Notes: generated from the sequence alone by a model not told the origin. DNA of 64,000 bases from Bdellovibrionales bacterium (GCA_027459485.1 DAIDIG010000009.1:38123-102122), one strand, 5' to 3'. Positions 26,611 to 37,018 are shown, numbered from the stretch's first letter. Numbers and translations: made by a program.

Positions 26611-29162
26611 CACTGGTGTTGTAACCTCCCGGCCGGGAGGTTGCGGCGACTCGTATTTACTGCTTCGAGGGAGTTGCGCCAGACCACTCTCGGTGTCGGC
26701 AAGTTGGTGAGTCGATGCATGCCAGTACCCGCATAGATATAAATATGTTTGGTTTTTGGCTCGATGCACGCAAAGCGAACCCATTCGTTGTTGATCCACT
26801 CAAAGACGTTTGGGTCCCTTTTTGCGGCGGCAAGAGCTGTCGAAGCATCTTGCTCGACGATAAGAAGAAGGCGTACGGGGTCATGAATTTCGGTCATTTG
26901 CGTCGGCAATCCAGTCAAAATGTCGCCTTCAATCCCGTTAGCGACGCCAATTAGGCCCGTCACGTTGTGCGATAATTTGGACCCAGAACCGTAAACGGTC
27001 GGGTCGACGCGCGAAAAGTAATACTCGAGATTGATACCGGCGCAAACGGGGATCACTGCCCCGAGCATTTGTGTAAGCTGCTCCCCGGTTTCGTCGCCAT
27101 TCGGATCATATGAACTTAAAAACGCGCGGCGGTCGAGAAATAGGTCTTCAGTCATGCGACGACGGCCAATAATACATGCCGCGTTTGTCGCGTGATTGTA
27201 CTCGGGGCGAGGCTCGAAGAGCGAAACGGCGCGAGTCCGCACCTCGGCCAGAGCTGCCTCCGGTTTGATATCATTTGAGACGGTATCAAAGCGGCGACAC
27301 CTCTCGAGCGAATTTCGACTGAGGGCGAGCTGCATTCGTTGACTGAATGTGTGAAACTGAATTCGCATCCGAGTGGGAATCTTCTCTGTATCATAGTACG
27401 TCACCTCGTCGCGTGCTGTATCGTGAAGCGCGCCGATGAACCAAGTTGACTCAGGTATAGCTATTCCGCCCTGCCGGAGTAGTTCTCTAACGTCCCGCAT
27501 GTTGGCGGCTTCAGCGAACGCGCGCGCATTAGGCGCCCCCATTCGGCCGGAGCAGGCTCCACAATTATACGCGGCAAAATACGGGTTATTGACGCTACTG
27601 GAGCCGTGACCAAAAAACGCGATGAGACTCGGCCAACCTTTTTGGGCCACTTCATTTAACGCCCCGGAGGACTTCAGCAGATTTTTAACTCTGTCGGCCA
27701 ACTCCGAAATCGAGTATCCAACCCACAAACCATCCCGTTTCGCCTCATTATTGTCACGCGAAAGCCGTAAGCGTGCCCCTGGGTTGACGGTACTCAATGG
27801 TTGAACCGCCACTCGATTGAGCGACGGCTTAAACACGCTCGCCGCCAATCGCAAGGCCGCGCCGAAGCCGAGCGCGTAAGATAACACCCAACCCCTAAAA
27901 AAAGTATTGGCCTCAGGCTCCAGGGAGAAAATCTTACGCCACCATGACAATGTTTGACGACTTGAATGCGGAGCTTCGGCTTCTTCGATTATCAGATGTT
28001 GAGGAGTCATCAAAACCGGGCAGTGTTTGCCAGCTATTGAATCGTCTATGCCCTTGTACATGAAATCTAACCCAAAGAAGCCGGCGGTCGCGAATGTCTC
28101 AATTTGCGGGTCGACCTCTTCTAGGTGACGGCGCAGCGAACACTCACGATCGTCAATGCAAAAAAATGCCCAAACGTCACCCGAGGGCGGATTGAAAGCT
28201 TCGGAACGAGACCCGGTCGAAGCGGCAACGCCGCCCAATACACCTTCGTAATAACTCCATTCGTAGGCATCTTGCCAAATCGAAAGCAGAAATTCAGTGT
28301 CTGTCGGTTGCGAAACTGAATCGGGGGTCACCGGGTGCCGGTCGCGTTCGAGCGGTGAAAAATTCGGCCCCAGCCGCTGCTCGAGAGCTCCGACCTCGAG
28401 TGCAAGTGAGATCGCGGCGTAGTCGACAAGTCGGATTGCACGCGCACTGAGTAGCGACGCAGGGGACATTTCGCACGCCGACACAAGCCCCGCCCAGCCT
28501 GGCAGAGCCAAAAGCGCTTCGCGAATGTAGTCTTCGAACAGATCTTCATGGCCGACAAGCCGATGAAGAGCCGAGTACACGGCCTCATTGGCCGGCATTC
28601 GCAGTAACTGTTGTGCGCCTGGTGAATTCAACGGCTTCAGGGGGAGCCAGCTTTTTTGGACGAGCGAAACAACAGCGGAATAAAATTCAAGTTGATCAGC
28701 GCCGGGTAACCGCCAAAGCGATAGACCCTGATCTAAATAACCGCCAATCAAACGAATCAGAATCGGATGAACCAATCGATCAAGTGAGGGGCCGCCTAGC
28801 TTCGATTGCCACCGGTCGCGAATCCGCTCACCCGTTGGTTTCGCCGGGGGCTTGATGGCAAATAATCGCTGTTTAACTAATGGTCGTTCGGTGGGTGTCG
28901 AGACGGACCACGAGAGCGCGCGCTCAATGGCATCATCGTTAATAGAACCGCTCTTATAGGCGTCTAAATAAAAGGACGCGGACATATAGCAATTGGCATT
29001 ATAGAGTTTTGCGGCGGCACGAACAGCGTCGTGAAATTTCAAATGTTGAAAGGCATGAAGAGTATTGTGGTGGACAAAGTCTTTAATCGGCCCTTGCTGT
29101 GGCAACCAATGCCGGACACGATGCAAAGTTTCGTCGAGATCAAAAATAAAGACGCCGCTCAT
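26610..29162 (-). CDS. dabA: DabA-like inorganic-carbon accumulation protein (UPF0753/DUF2309), 850 aa
   Basis: Peripheral cytoplasmic partner of DabB with a beta-carbonic-anhydrase-like zinc site. Cys335 and Asp337 in 'FFCIDDRECSLRRHL', His519 in 'FFGHGSSS' and Cys534 in 'AAYNCGACSGRMG' match the zinc ligands and catalytic Asp/Arg region described for Halothiobacillus DabA (Cys351, Asp353, His524, Cys539). The spacing Cys-x-Asp and His-14-Cys is identical. The N-terminus 'LPQQGPIKDFVHHNTLHAF' is family-typical, so the start is right although no Shine-Dalgarno is visible. Function: CO2 capture as bicarbonate powered by DabB. No RuBisCO or other fixation genes lie in the window, so the bicarbonate may serve anaplerosis or pH balance. 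Confidence 0.88.
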   Translation of the reverse strand: MSGVFIFDLDETLHRVRHWLPQQGPIKDFVHHNTLHAFQHLKFHDAVRAAAKLYNANCYMSASFYLDAYKSGSINDDAIERALSWSVSTPTERPLVKQRLFAIKPPAKPTGERIRDRWQSKLGGPSLDRLVHPILIRLIGGYLDQGLSLWRLPGADQLEFYSAVVSLVQKSWLPLKPLNSPGAQQLLRMPANEAVYSALHRLVGHEDLFEDYIREALLALPGWAGLVSACEMSPASLLSARAIRLVDYAAISLALEVGALEQRLGPNFSPLERDRHPVTPDSVSQPTDTEFLLSIWQDAYEWSYYEGVLGGVAASTGSRSEAFNPPSGDVWAFFCIDDRECSLRRHLEEVDPQIETFATAGFFGLDFMYKGIDDSIAGKHCPVLMTPQHLIIEEAEAPHSSRQTLSWWRKIFSLEPEANTFFRGWVLSYALGFGAALRLAASVFKPSLNRVAVQPLSTVNPGARLRLSRDNNEAKRDGLWVGYSISELADRVKNLLKSSGALNEVAQKGWPSLIAFFGHGSSSVNNPYFAAYNCGACSGRMGAPNARAFAEAANMRDVRELLRQGGIAIPESTWFIGALHDTARDEVTYYDTEKIPTRMRIQFHTFSQRMQLALSRNSLERCRRFDTVSNDIKPEAALAEVRTRAVSLFEPRPEYNHATNAACIIGRRRMTEDLFLDRRAFLSSYDPNGDETGEQLTQMLGAVIPVCAGINLEYYFSRVDPTVYGSGSKLSHNVTGLIGVANGIEGDILTGLPTQMTEIHDPVRLLLIVEQDASTALAAAKRDPNVFEWINNEWVRFACIEPKTKHIYIYAGTGMHRLTNLPTPRVVWRNSLEAVNTSRRNLPAGRLQHQ

Positions 29163-29186
29163 ATTTTTTGAAAATTCACAATCTAG

Positions 29187-29204
29187 TTGAATTAGTTAAC
29201 TCAA
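29187..29204. promoter_or_regulatory. Imperfect palindrome upstream of dabA
   Basis: TTGAATTAGTTAACTCAA matches its reverse complement at 14 of 18 positions. It lies 25 nt before the dabA start, in AT-rich DNA, where an operator could control dabAB. No regulator gene is adjacent. Confidence 0.25.
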
Positions 29205-29254
29205 TTGTAATTGCGTTTGGCAAGTCATTGGCGGCCGTGTTGAATGCGCGATTG

Positions 29255-29289
29255 CGACAAATTGACACCCCGGCGGGGTCGAATTGTCG
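29255..29289. repeat. Long hairpin-forming inverted repeat
   Basis: CGACAAATTGACACCCC on the left pairs with GGGGTCGAATTGTCG on the right around a GGC loop, with one or two bulged bases. It lies in the divergent gap between dabA and the DUF2892 gene. No T-tract follows on either strand, so it is not a standard terminator. A structured leader or a protein site is possible. Confidence 0.4.
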
Positions 29290-29390
29290 TGCTGGTGTGT
29301 TGTATGCAAAAAAAAAGCCCAGATCTCAGTGGCACAAAAGTTGAACTTGAAATGAGTTTAAACGGCTTATTTTAAGACGGGAGGCCATTT

Positions 29391-29579
29391 ATGCAGGCAA
29401 ATGTAGGCGATGTGGACCGAACAGTTCGATTTACTCTGGGGCTCTTCATTATTTTAATCGGAGTTTATCTTAGGTCGTATTGGGGGTTAGTCGGTGTCAT
29501 TCTTATCGCGACGGCAACTATCAAATGGTGTCCGCTTTATATTCCCTTTCGCATTTCTTCGGGGCGACAGTCTCGGTAG
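29391..29579 (+). CDS. DUF2892 (YgaP-like) small membrane protein, 62 aa
   Basis: GGGAGG precedes the ATG. The protein has 'NVGDVDRTVRFTLGLFIILIGVYL', a second hydrophobic helix and 'IKWCPLYIPF', the pattern of the DUF2892 domain found alone or fused to rhodanese in YgaP. Two membrane helices with a conserved Cys-Pro after the second. Role unknown, often linked to sulfur or redox chemistry. Followed by a bidirectional-looking hairpin at 29603-29633. Confidence 0.75.
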   Translation: MQANVGDVDRTVRFTLGLFIILIGVYLRSYWGLVGVILIATATIKWCPLYIPFRISSGRQSR

Positions 29580-29602
29580 CATCCGACAGTCGACTAGACG
29601 GC

Positions 29603-29633
29603 AAAAAAATGCCGCCTCGAATGACGGGGCGGC
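29603..29633 (-). terminator. Rho-independent terminator of the GST gene
   Basis: On the minus strand a GC-rich stem (TGCCGCCCC pairing with GAGGCGGCA) is followed by seven T residues, an intrinsic terminator 17 nt after the GST stop. On the plus strand the same stem is followed by a looser T-rich stretch, so it may also end the DUF2892 transcript. Confidence 0.8.
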
Positions 29634-29650
29634 AATAGCTCTATTTGTTT

Positions 29651-30256
29651 TTACTTCGACAAGCCTTCGGCCTTCAGTGCCGATTGGGTCGCCGGTAAAT
29701 TGGTGACTTTTTCTAAATAGCCCATAAGCGCCGGCCATTGCGTGAGATCGAATTTCACCGAGCGCGACCAGTTGAGAACCGTGAAAAGGTACGCATCGCA
29801 AACGCTGAACTGCGAACCGAGCAAATACTGACCGGGTTTGATTTGGCCGGCGAGCCATTGCACGCGAGCGGTCAGGCGTTCGATTGCCGCTTTTTTTGTG
29901 GCTTCGGGCAGGTCTTTGTTCCAAAGCGGGCTGAAGTTTTTATGAATTTCAGTGGCAATGAAATTGAGCCACTCTTGCGCGCGATATCGCTCCCACGTTC
30001 CGTTTTTCGGGAGCAAATTTTTCTCGGGCGCCTGGTCGGCAATGTATTGAAGAATTGCACAGCCCTCGGTCAGCACGCCTTCTTTCGTCTCAAGGCACGG
30101 CACGTAGCCCTTCGAGTTTATCTTCGAAAAATCTTTGCCTGATTTCGTTTTTTTCGCCTTGGTGTCGACTTGCTCGGCTTCGAATTTTACGCCGGCACCG
30201 AAGAGGGCGATGTGCGACGCGAGCGAACACGCGCCAGGGGAGTAGTACAGTTTCAT
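29651..30256 (-). CDS. Beta-class glutathione S-transferase, 201 aa
   Basis: Cytoplasmic GST that conjugates or reduces substrates with glutathione. The start at 30256 follows AAGGAG. An upstream in-frame start would add 21 residues before the thioredoxin fold. 'MKLYYSPGACSLASHIAL' carries the Cys10 and Ser11 typical of bacterial beta-class enzymes, and 'GYVPCLETKEGVLTEGCAILQYI' is the glutathione-binding cis-Pro and Glu-Ser-like region. The C-terminal helical domain includes 'FSVCDAYLFTVLNW' with the conserved Asp N-cap. A clear terminator follows. Confidence 0.92.
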   Translation of the reverse strand: MKLYYSPGACSLASHIALFGAGVKFEAEQVDTKAKKTKSGKDFSKINSKGYVPCLETKEGVLTEGCAILQYIADQAPEKNLLPKNGTWERYRAQEWLNFIATEIHKNFSPLWNKDLPEATKKAAIERLTARVQWLAGQIKPGQYLLGSQFSVCDAYLFTVLNWSRSVKFDLTQWPALMGYLEKVTNLPATQSALKAEGLSK

Positions 30257-30516
30257 AGAAACTCCTTTTGGTTGGACTGTTGAAATCTGATGCTGCGGCC
30301 GAAGCGGCGAGTCGCTCAAGTCCTGCTGTAGCGCGCTGAATTGTTTATTTGCTGATACTCATCCAGCTCGACTTAATTTGCCTTAACCTGCCTAGAAATT
30401 CGACACGTCTAAATCTAAGTAAACGGATGCGGTTCTCAATTCGTCGAACCGCGGCCCTCTGTCGACCGTCTCCTTTTTTGAGAAATGAATAATTGTGAGC
30501 CTGCGGGGGAATAATA

Positions 30517-31260
30517 ATGAGCGAAAAGCTCAGGTGGTCAGTTGTCTCGAAAGGCCTAGTAGTTGGCAGCCTTCTTATTTTGTTAATCGGTTGTGCGGCT
30601 CAGCACGACCTTGGGGCGCTAGCAAATTCGACTCTTGCTGCCGGCAGCACATTGGTCGCAGACCCGAGTCTTGAAGCGCAGGCGGTGACGATACTCGATA
30701 ATAAATGCGTAAGTTGCCACGGCGCGAATGGCATGGGTGGCATTCGCAATATCACCGACAAGCTTTCGCTTTATAGTCAGGGGCTCATTATACCAGGGCA
30801 CGGCTCGCAAGGAGTGCTCATCAACTCTATCTCGCCCGGCGGTAATATGCCTTTGGGCGGCGTTGCGATAACAACTTCAGAACTTCAGATAATTGAAAGT
30901 TGGATCGGCTCGATGCAAATTGCACCGATCACCCCAAAGCCGATACCCACACCAGGTCCAACGCCGACTCCGCCTACGCCCGCTCCAACACCTGCGCCTA
31001 CTCCCGCACCGGCGCCTCCCGCATCGACCGCTTATACCTTCGCAAATATTTCGGCCGATATTTTGCAGCCCTATTGCGTCGGTTGCCATGGTGACATGGG
31101 TAGCTACTCAGGCACAATGCGATATGTTAGTACGTCCAGTCCATCGCACAGTTTACTCTATTCATATTGCGCCGATGGTTCGATGCCACGAGGCGGGCAG
31201 CTGAGTTCGGCACAATTAAGTGAAATGTTGGCTTGGATTCAGGGCGGGGCCCCCAATTAA
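30517..31260 (+). CDS. Cytochrome c-like lipoprotein with two haem motifs, 247 aa
   Basis: Exported electron carrier or surface sensor. The lipobox 'LLIGC' follows a hydrophobic signal. Two CxxCH haem-attachment motifs are present, 'CVSCH' at about residue 64 and 'CVGCH' at about residue 191. They are separated by a long Pro/Thr/Ala linker ('TPTPPTPAPTPAPTPAP'), so there are two small cytochrome modules. Each module has a downstream 'MP.GG' that may supply the axial Met. Ends 'LAWIQGGAPN', a tail conserved in this type of protein. Compare the single-haem relative at 63154. No maturation genes are nearby. Confidence 0.8.
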   Translation: MSEKLRWSVVSKGLVVGSLLILLIGCAAQHDLGALANSTLAAGSTLVADPSLEAQAVTILDNKCVSCHGANGMGGIRNITDKLSLYSQGLIIPGHGSQGVLINSISPGGNMPLGGVAITTSELQIIESWIGSMQIAPITPKPIPTPGPTPTPPTPAPTPAPTPAPAPPASTAYTFANISADILQPYCVGCHGDMGSYSGTMRYVSTSSPSHSLLYSYCADGSMPRGGQLSSAQLSEMLAWIQGGAPN

Positions 31261-31309
31261 AAAGACGGTACGCGCGCTCGATTTTCTGTGCTAATAACAC
31301 GCCCAACCA

Positions 31310-32932
31310 ATGATTCATTTCGCTAAAGTTTCAAAAAGTTACGGTGGCAAAACGCTTTACCGCGAGAGCTCGTTTCAACTCAATCCGGGTGAAAAGGTCG
31401 GGCTCGTGGGCCCGAACGGTGCGGGTAAAACGACGGTATTTCGCATTCTTGTTGGCGAAGAAAGCCCAGAGGTTGGTCAGGTTGCAAAACCTGAAGACGT
31501 CGTCGTCGGCTATTTCTCGCAGAATATCGAAGACATGCGGGGGCGAAGCGTTATTGATGAAGTCAAATCCGCGGCAGGGGCGCTGCCGAAGATTCAGGCC
31601 CAATTAGCCGATTTTGAAAGTCGCTTGGCTGAGCCAATGGATGACGACGAGATGGCCAAGGTGCTTGAGAAATACGGTGAGCGGCAGGCGGAGTTTGAAC
31701 GGCTCGGCGGTTACGATTTGGACGCAAGAGTAGCCGAGATCGTGTCAGGCCTTGGGTTTGCGCCTGAAGATCACAATCGAGACACGGGCACGTTCAGCGG
31801 TGGATGGAAGATGCGCATCGCGCTCGCGAAAATTTTGGTTTTGAACCCCGATGTGCTGCTCATGGACGAACCGACGAACCACTTGGATCTCGAGTCGATC
31901 GTTTGGCTCGAAAACTGGCTGCGCAATTTCAAAGGCGCACTCCTTATGACCAGCCACGATCGCGATTTCATGAATCGCCTCGTGACGAAAATCATCGAGG
32001 TCGCGAACCAGGCCATCACCATTTATAGCGGCGATTACGATTTTTACGAACGTGAAAAAGAAATTCGGCGGGAGCAATTGATCGCCGCCGCAAAACGGCA
32101 AGACGAAATGCTGGCCAAAGAAGAAGAATTCATCGCGCGCTTCGCGGCGCGCGCCTCGCACGCAGCGCAAGTGCAGTCGCGAGTAAAAAAGCTTGAAAAA
32201 ATTGACCGTATAGAAGTGCCGACTGAAGAAAAGGCGATTCAGTTCGAATGGCCGGTGCCTCCGCGCGGAGGTGACGAGGTCGTCAAAATCGAAAGAATGG
32301 GTAAAGTTTGGCAGCGTGATGACGGACGAACTCTTTCGGTTTTTCAGAACGCCACGGCGCTTGTCAAACGCCTCGATCGCGTCGCGGTCGTCGGTGTGAA
32401 TGGCGCCGGCAAATCGACACTCCTCAAAATTATATCAGGTCAGACCGAGCCGACCTCGGGTAAGGTGACTGTGGGCGCCGGTATCGAAATCGGCTACTTC
32501 AGCCAAAACTCGCTCGACGTGCTGAACCCGCGAATGACCGTGCTTGAAGAAGTGCACGGGCGCATCCCGACGGCTTCGCTTGGGTATGTGCGAAACCTGC
32601 TGGGCGCATTTAAATTTTCGGGCGACGAAGTCGAAAAAAAAGTATCGGTTTTATCCGGTGGCGAAAAAAGCAGGCTGGTGCTGGCGACGATACTGGCCCG
32701 GCCGGTGAATCTACTCGTGCTGGATGAGCCGACCAATCACCTCGACGTGCAGTCGCGCGACGTATTGCTCGAAGCGATTCATCGCTTTCCGGGTACTGTC
32801 ATGATCGTGAGCCACGATCGACATTTTTTACGTAAAATGAGCACGCGTGTATTTCGTCTGGATCGTCACGAGCTCAACGTATACGACGGTTCGTGGGAAT
32901 ATTATCTGGAAAAAACCGGGCAGACGGTTTGA
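31310..32932 (+). CDS. ABC-F family ATPase, 540 aa
   Basis: Soluble ribosome-associated ATPase with two ABC domains and no membrane part. Domain 1 has Walker A 'GPNGAGKTT', signature 'FSGGWKMR' and 'LLMDEPTNHLDLES'. Domain 2 has 'GVNGAGKST', 'LSGGEKSR' and 'LVLDEPTNHLDVQS'. A charged linker of about 80 residues (the P-site tRNA-interaction motif region) separates them. ABC-F proteins (EttA, Uup, YbiT, YheS) rescue or gate translating ribosomes. The subfamily cannot be assigned without a tree. No clear ribosome site precedes the ATG. Confidence 0.92.
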   Translation: MIHFAKVSKSYGGKTLYRESSFQLNPGEKVGLVGPNGAGKTTVFRILVGEESPEVGQVAKPEDVVVGYFSQNIEDMRGRSVIDEVKSAAGALPKIQAQLADFESRLAEPMDDDEMAKVLEKYGERQAEFERLGGYDLDARVAEIVSGLGFAPEDHNRDTGTFSGGWKMRIALAKILVLNPDVLLMDEPTNHLDLESIVWLENWLRNFKGALLMTSHDRDFMNRLVTKIIEVANQAITIYSGDYDFYEREKEIRREQLIAAAKRQDEMLAKEEEFIARFAARASHAAQVQSRVKKLEKIDRIEVPTEEKAIQFEWPVPPRGGDEVVKIERMGKVWQRDDGRTLSVFQNATALVKRLDRVAVVGVNGAGKSTLLKIISGQTEPTSGKVTVGAGIEIGYFSQNSLDVLNPRMTVLEEVHGRIPTASLGYVRNLLGAFKFSGDEVEKKVSVLSGGEKSRLVLATILARPVNLLVLDEPTNHLDVQSRDVLLEAIHRFPGTVMIVSHDRHFLRKMSTRVFRLDRHELNVYDGSWEYYLEKTGQTV

Positions 32933-33126
32933 TCGTTTGAGCGGCCGAGGGTTCGCCGCGATGGCTTTTGCCACCTAGACCCTCGCTGCATAACGGGTGA
33001 GTGATATCGCACTCGTGACTGCCGTAATCAAAGTGGTAACTATCGTCGCGCAGACAATTGCCGCCGTTAGAAACGGCGCGTGGCGATTTGATTCGGATCC
33101 AACTTTGGTGTTCACTTACAATTATG

Positions 33127-34098
<972 letters not shown>

Positions 34099-34123
34099 CG
34101 GCACTTAAATTGAAGTAACCGAT

Positions 34124-34666
34124 TCACACTTTGATTAAAACCGTTTCGCCAATGAAATCGCGAAGAGCTCGTTTCTTTGCATTGATGAGAATGATAAGGA
34201 TGCCACCCAACGTCCAAGCTGAGCTGATCACACTTAAGGTATGGGGAGTGGCCCCCGAAATCAACGTGGCCCGATCGATCGCGTTCAACTGCTGAAACTG
34301 GGTGATTGAAATCGAATAGATAGCGTGAACCTGAATCACAGCGTAAATCGTGGCAAAGACGGTGTCGACTGAGCTTCGCATGAGGGCGTGGTGAAACTTG
34401 ATCTTCGAAAAATCAGGCTGTGTGACTTTGATTTTAATAAACATTTTGCCGATGGTTTGCCCGCAAAGAGTATGAAAAAGTATCGGGTAAAAGACGCCAG
34501 TCAAAAATAAGATCCCAACTGCGCCGGTGGCGGCGTCTATTTGCGATTTAAACGGGAAGAAAATAACGTAAAACCAAGCTGGTAGCAGTATCACGCAATC
34601 GACGATGATGGCTTTGAGACGAAGCCATATGCCGGCATATCGACTTTTGTCTATGTCGGGTACCAT
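34124..34666 (-). CDS. RDD-family membrane protein, 180 aa
   Basis: Small inner-membrane protein with the family marks 'YAGIWLRLKAIIVDCVIL' (Arg and Asp in helix 1), 'CGQTIGKMFIKIKV' and a late 'KRALRDFIGETVL'. Four hydrophobic helices. RDD proteins are often transport or ion-homeostasis related, without a general function. Monocistronic. Converges on the aldo/keto reductase gene. Confidence 0.85.
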   Translation of the reverse strand: MVPDIDKSRYAGIWLRLKAIIVDCVILLPAWFYVIFFPFKSQIDAATGAVGILFLTGVFYPILFHTLCGQTIGKMFIKIKVTQPDFSKIKFHHALMRSSVDTVFATIYAVIQVHAIYSISITQFQQLNAIDRATLISGATPHTLSVISSAWTLGGILIILINAKKRALRDFIGETVLIKV

Positions 34667-34714
34667 ATTTTAGATTGTAAGATTCAGCGACTGCGATTGG
34701 CAATGGCGCCGCGA

Positions 34715-35140
34715 TTAACGGCGCTGGTTGTAGTAATAGGGCATTGTCGGGATGTAGTAAGGTGCACCGTATGGCGTGGTGTAGGTACCTGTGTACCCGT
34801 AGCTATAGTTGTAATTGTAACCGCCGGAGTACGGATAACCTGTATTGTAGGGATACGCGCCGTTATAACCGCTATTGTAACCGCCGCTACAAGTACCTGG
34901 CGCGATCACCTGACCTTGCGGGCTTACACACGAACTGCCATTCCAGCTATATCCGTATTGTTGGCAGACGGTTGGGTTGAGGGCGATGCCGGTCGGTAAA
35001 CAACCGCCGCCGTATTGTCCGTATTGCCCGTATTGGCCGTAAGGGCCATACGGGTTGTTATTGTTGCTGCTCGATTTGCCGCATCCAACAAGGGCCGCAG
35101 CTGCAATTAATCCGATCGTCATGTAAATTAGTGTTTTCAT
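34715..35140 (-). CDS. Tyr/Gly/Asn-rich low-complexity lipoprotein, 141 aa
   Basis: The signal peptide ends in the lipobox 'LVGC'. The mature protein is dominated by Tyr, Gly, Asn and Pro, with a 'YGQYGQYGQYG' repeat and a Cys-containing middle part ('CLPTGIALNPTVCQQYGYSWNGSSC') that resembles a small disulfide module. The remainder is aromatic 'GYN' repeats. Probably a surface-exposed lipoprotein. Low-complexity Tyr-rich regions may promote adhesion or phase separation, which is inference. The DNA of the repeat region is itself repetitive. Confidence 0.7.
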   Translation of the reverse strand: MKTLIYMTIGLIAAAALVGCGKSSSNNNNPYGPYGQYGQYGQYGGGCLPTGIALNPTVCQQYGYSWNGSSCVSPQGQVIAPGTCSGGYNSGYNGAYPYNTGYPYSGGYNYNYSYGYTGTYTTPYGAPYYIPTMPYYYNQRR

Positions 35141-35296
35141 ACCAATCGTCTAACTTCAATAACTGTGCCGAAACAAGACAGGATGCAAACCGCCCATCTC
35201 ACAGCGAAATTTGCGATGATTACATTTGTGTTGCGCGAGTCAAACTGAATAACATTTAGACGGGGAGCCAAGAAAGGTCACTTTGAGGGGTGAAGC

Positions 35297-35323
35297 CCAG
35301 GTAGGCAAGAACTGCCCACCTGG
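35297..35323. repeat. Strong hairpin downstream of the S53 gene
   Basis: CCAGGTAGGCA pairs with TGCCCACCTGG (10 of 11 positions) around a 5-nt loop, 19 nt beyond the S53 stop. There is no T-tract on the minus strand, so it may be a mRNA-end stabilising stem or a Rho-dependent end rather than an intrinsic terminator. Confidence 0.4.
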
Positions 35324-35341
35324 TCCATAAAAAGGGCCGAA

Positions 35342-37018
35342 TTACTTTTTCGCTGAAAGTGCAGAGAATAATTGAGGGCCAACAGGAGTGCCCCAGCCCG
35401 TCGACAAATCATATCCAGTCACGGCCGGGTAGAACAAATTCGTCGAACTGTCGGCGATGTCATGAAATAAAGTTGCGCCCGCGCCTTTGCCCAGTTGGTA
35501 GATGACGGGGTCAGCGAAGCCCAATGTGGTGAGGCCGTTTTTCGCGCGAGCCTGATTGACGAGAGCGGTGTACGCCGCCCAGATCGGTGCCGCACAGCTT
35601 GTGCCGCCGTACTCATTCCACGCGCCGCCTTGATAGATTGCATAGCCCGTGTTCGGGTCGGCATCAAACGCGATGTCGGGGACCATTCTCATGGTTGATG
35701 AACCTTGATTAGCGGTTGAGGCGAGGCCGGTTTGCCAGGTCGGGATCTTCCACACGCTGCTGATACCGCCACCACCACCTTCGGGTTGACCTTGCTGCTC
35801 ACTGTTTGCCACCGACCAACTCGTTTCATTGCTATAAGCACCATTCGCCGCAGTTGTTAGCGTCGTACCACCGGTCGCTACTATATAAGGTTGTGAGGCG
35901 GGGTCATCTACGCTCAAGGTCGAGCCGTCATCGTAGGCGCCCGAATCTCCGGAAGCCGCATAAATGGACTGACCTTGCGCCGCCATTTGCATAAAAATTT
36001 TGTTTTCAGAGTTCAAGTACGCCGCCGTATTTTGCGACTCAGGGCTACCCCAAGACGTGCTGACTTGTTTGGCAATATTGTCGTCGGCAATCTTACCGTA
36101 GACATCGACGGGGCCATTTTCGTTGTTGACTCCCTCATAGACGAGAATTTTCGCGGCGCCCGGGGCAACCGCCATCATGAGTTCGATATCAAGAACAACT
36201 TCGGGCGCGCCCTGCCCAGCCGAACCGTTGTAACCATCGATGAGAATGTTTTGAAGCGGAACGGGCGTTATACCGTAGCTTTGAGCGTAGGTGGCGATAT
36301 CCGTCGGGGCGTAACCGTCGAGCTCCATGAGCGCGAGAGTTTGCCCGGCGCCCGTTGTACCCGCTGTTTGCAGGTGATAGGCCGATTGGATGTCAGCCGG
36401 GCCAAGGCCGCTACCGCTCGGCGGTGGTGTTGAGGAATTTGCCACGATCGGCCCGCGATGGAGCCGTCGAAGGCTCAACGGCTCGTAATGAGCGAAACTG
36501 TTCAAACCGATGATGCCCGCAATTTTCGGCGCAATCGCGCTATCAAGTTGCGGCTCCGAATCGGGCGCGAAGGCAAAGCGGCCGTCGGGTCTTAAATATT
36601 GATTCAAATGCACACCGAAAGTTTTTTCGACTTCTGATGCACGGCCTTGAACTTCTAGGGTGCTGGTTGTTTCACCCACAATTTGCAAATTGTGGCTCTG
36701 TAAATATTGAGCCACTTGAGCTACGTCTTGCTGTGTGGGGCCGAATTCGGCGCGAAACTGTTGCGTCGTCAGATAATGCCGATAAAGAGAATCATTCGGG
36801 TTGTACAGTCGATTGATGAGCGTTTGCAGCGCCAGCTCATTTCTCAAGTTCAGCGAAATGGTGAGGGTCATGGTTTTACTAGGTGCTAACTGCCCGACAT
36901 TCAATGAATCAACCATTGCAGCATACGGCACGTGGCCCGCCATGGTTGTCAATTTGGCGCGAGCTCCTATTGAAAATGCGACACTCGAGAAGAGAAGACT
37001 GGCTTTAATCCATTTCAT
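35342..37018 (-). CDS. S53 family serine-carboxyl peptidase (sedolisin/kumamolisin-like), 558 aa
   Basis: Exported acid protease. The signal peptide ends 'IGARA'. A pro-kumamolisin activation domain spans about residues 40-180 ('NPNDSLYRHYLTTQQFRAEFGPT'). The catalytic domain has Glu and Asp four residues apart in 'APEVVLDIELM', the oxyanion Asp in 'AASGDSGAYDD' and the nucleophile Ser in 'YGGTSCAAPIWAA'. The C-terminal calcium site is 'TGYDLSTGWGTPVG'. All the Ser-Glu-Asp triad residues are kept, so the enzyme should be active after autocatalytic removal of the propeptide. Monocistronic. In a predatory or scavenging bacterium it may digest external protein. Confidence 0.92.
   Translation of the reverse strand: MKWIKASLLFSSVAFSIGARAKLTTMAGHVPYAAMVDSLNVGQLAPSKTMTLTISLNLRNELALQTLINRLYNPNDSLYRHYLTTQQFRAEFGPTQQDVAQVAQYLQSHNLQIVGETTSTLEVQGRASEVEKTFGVHLNQYLRPDGRFAFAPDSEPQLDSAIAPKIAGIIGLNSFAHYEPLSLRRLHRGPIVANSSTPPPSGSGLGPADIQSAYHLQTAGTTGAGQTLALMELDGYAPTDIATYAQSYGITPVPLQNILIDGYNGSAGQGAPEVVLDIELMMAVAPGAAKILVYEGVNNENGPVDVYGKIADDNIAKQVSTSWGSPESQNTAAYLNSENKIFMQMAAQGQSIYAASGDSGAYDDGSTLSVDDPASQPYIVATGGTTLTTAANGAYSNETSWSVANSEQQGQPEGGGGGISSVWKIPTWQTGLASTANQGSSTMRMVPDIAFDADPNTGYAIYQGGAWNEYGGTSCAAPIWAAYTALVNQARAKNGLTTLGFADPVIYQLGKGAGATLFHDIADSSTNLFYPAVTGYDLSTGWGTPVGPQLFSALSAKK

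Noticed and set aside
29255..29289. Hairpin considered as an intrinsic terminator
   Set aside because: No T-tract on either strand and it lies upstream of both flanking genes, so only an inverted repeat is reported.
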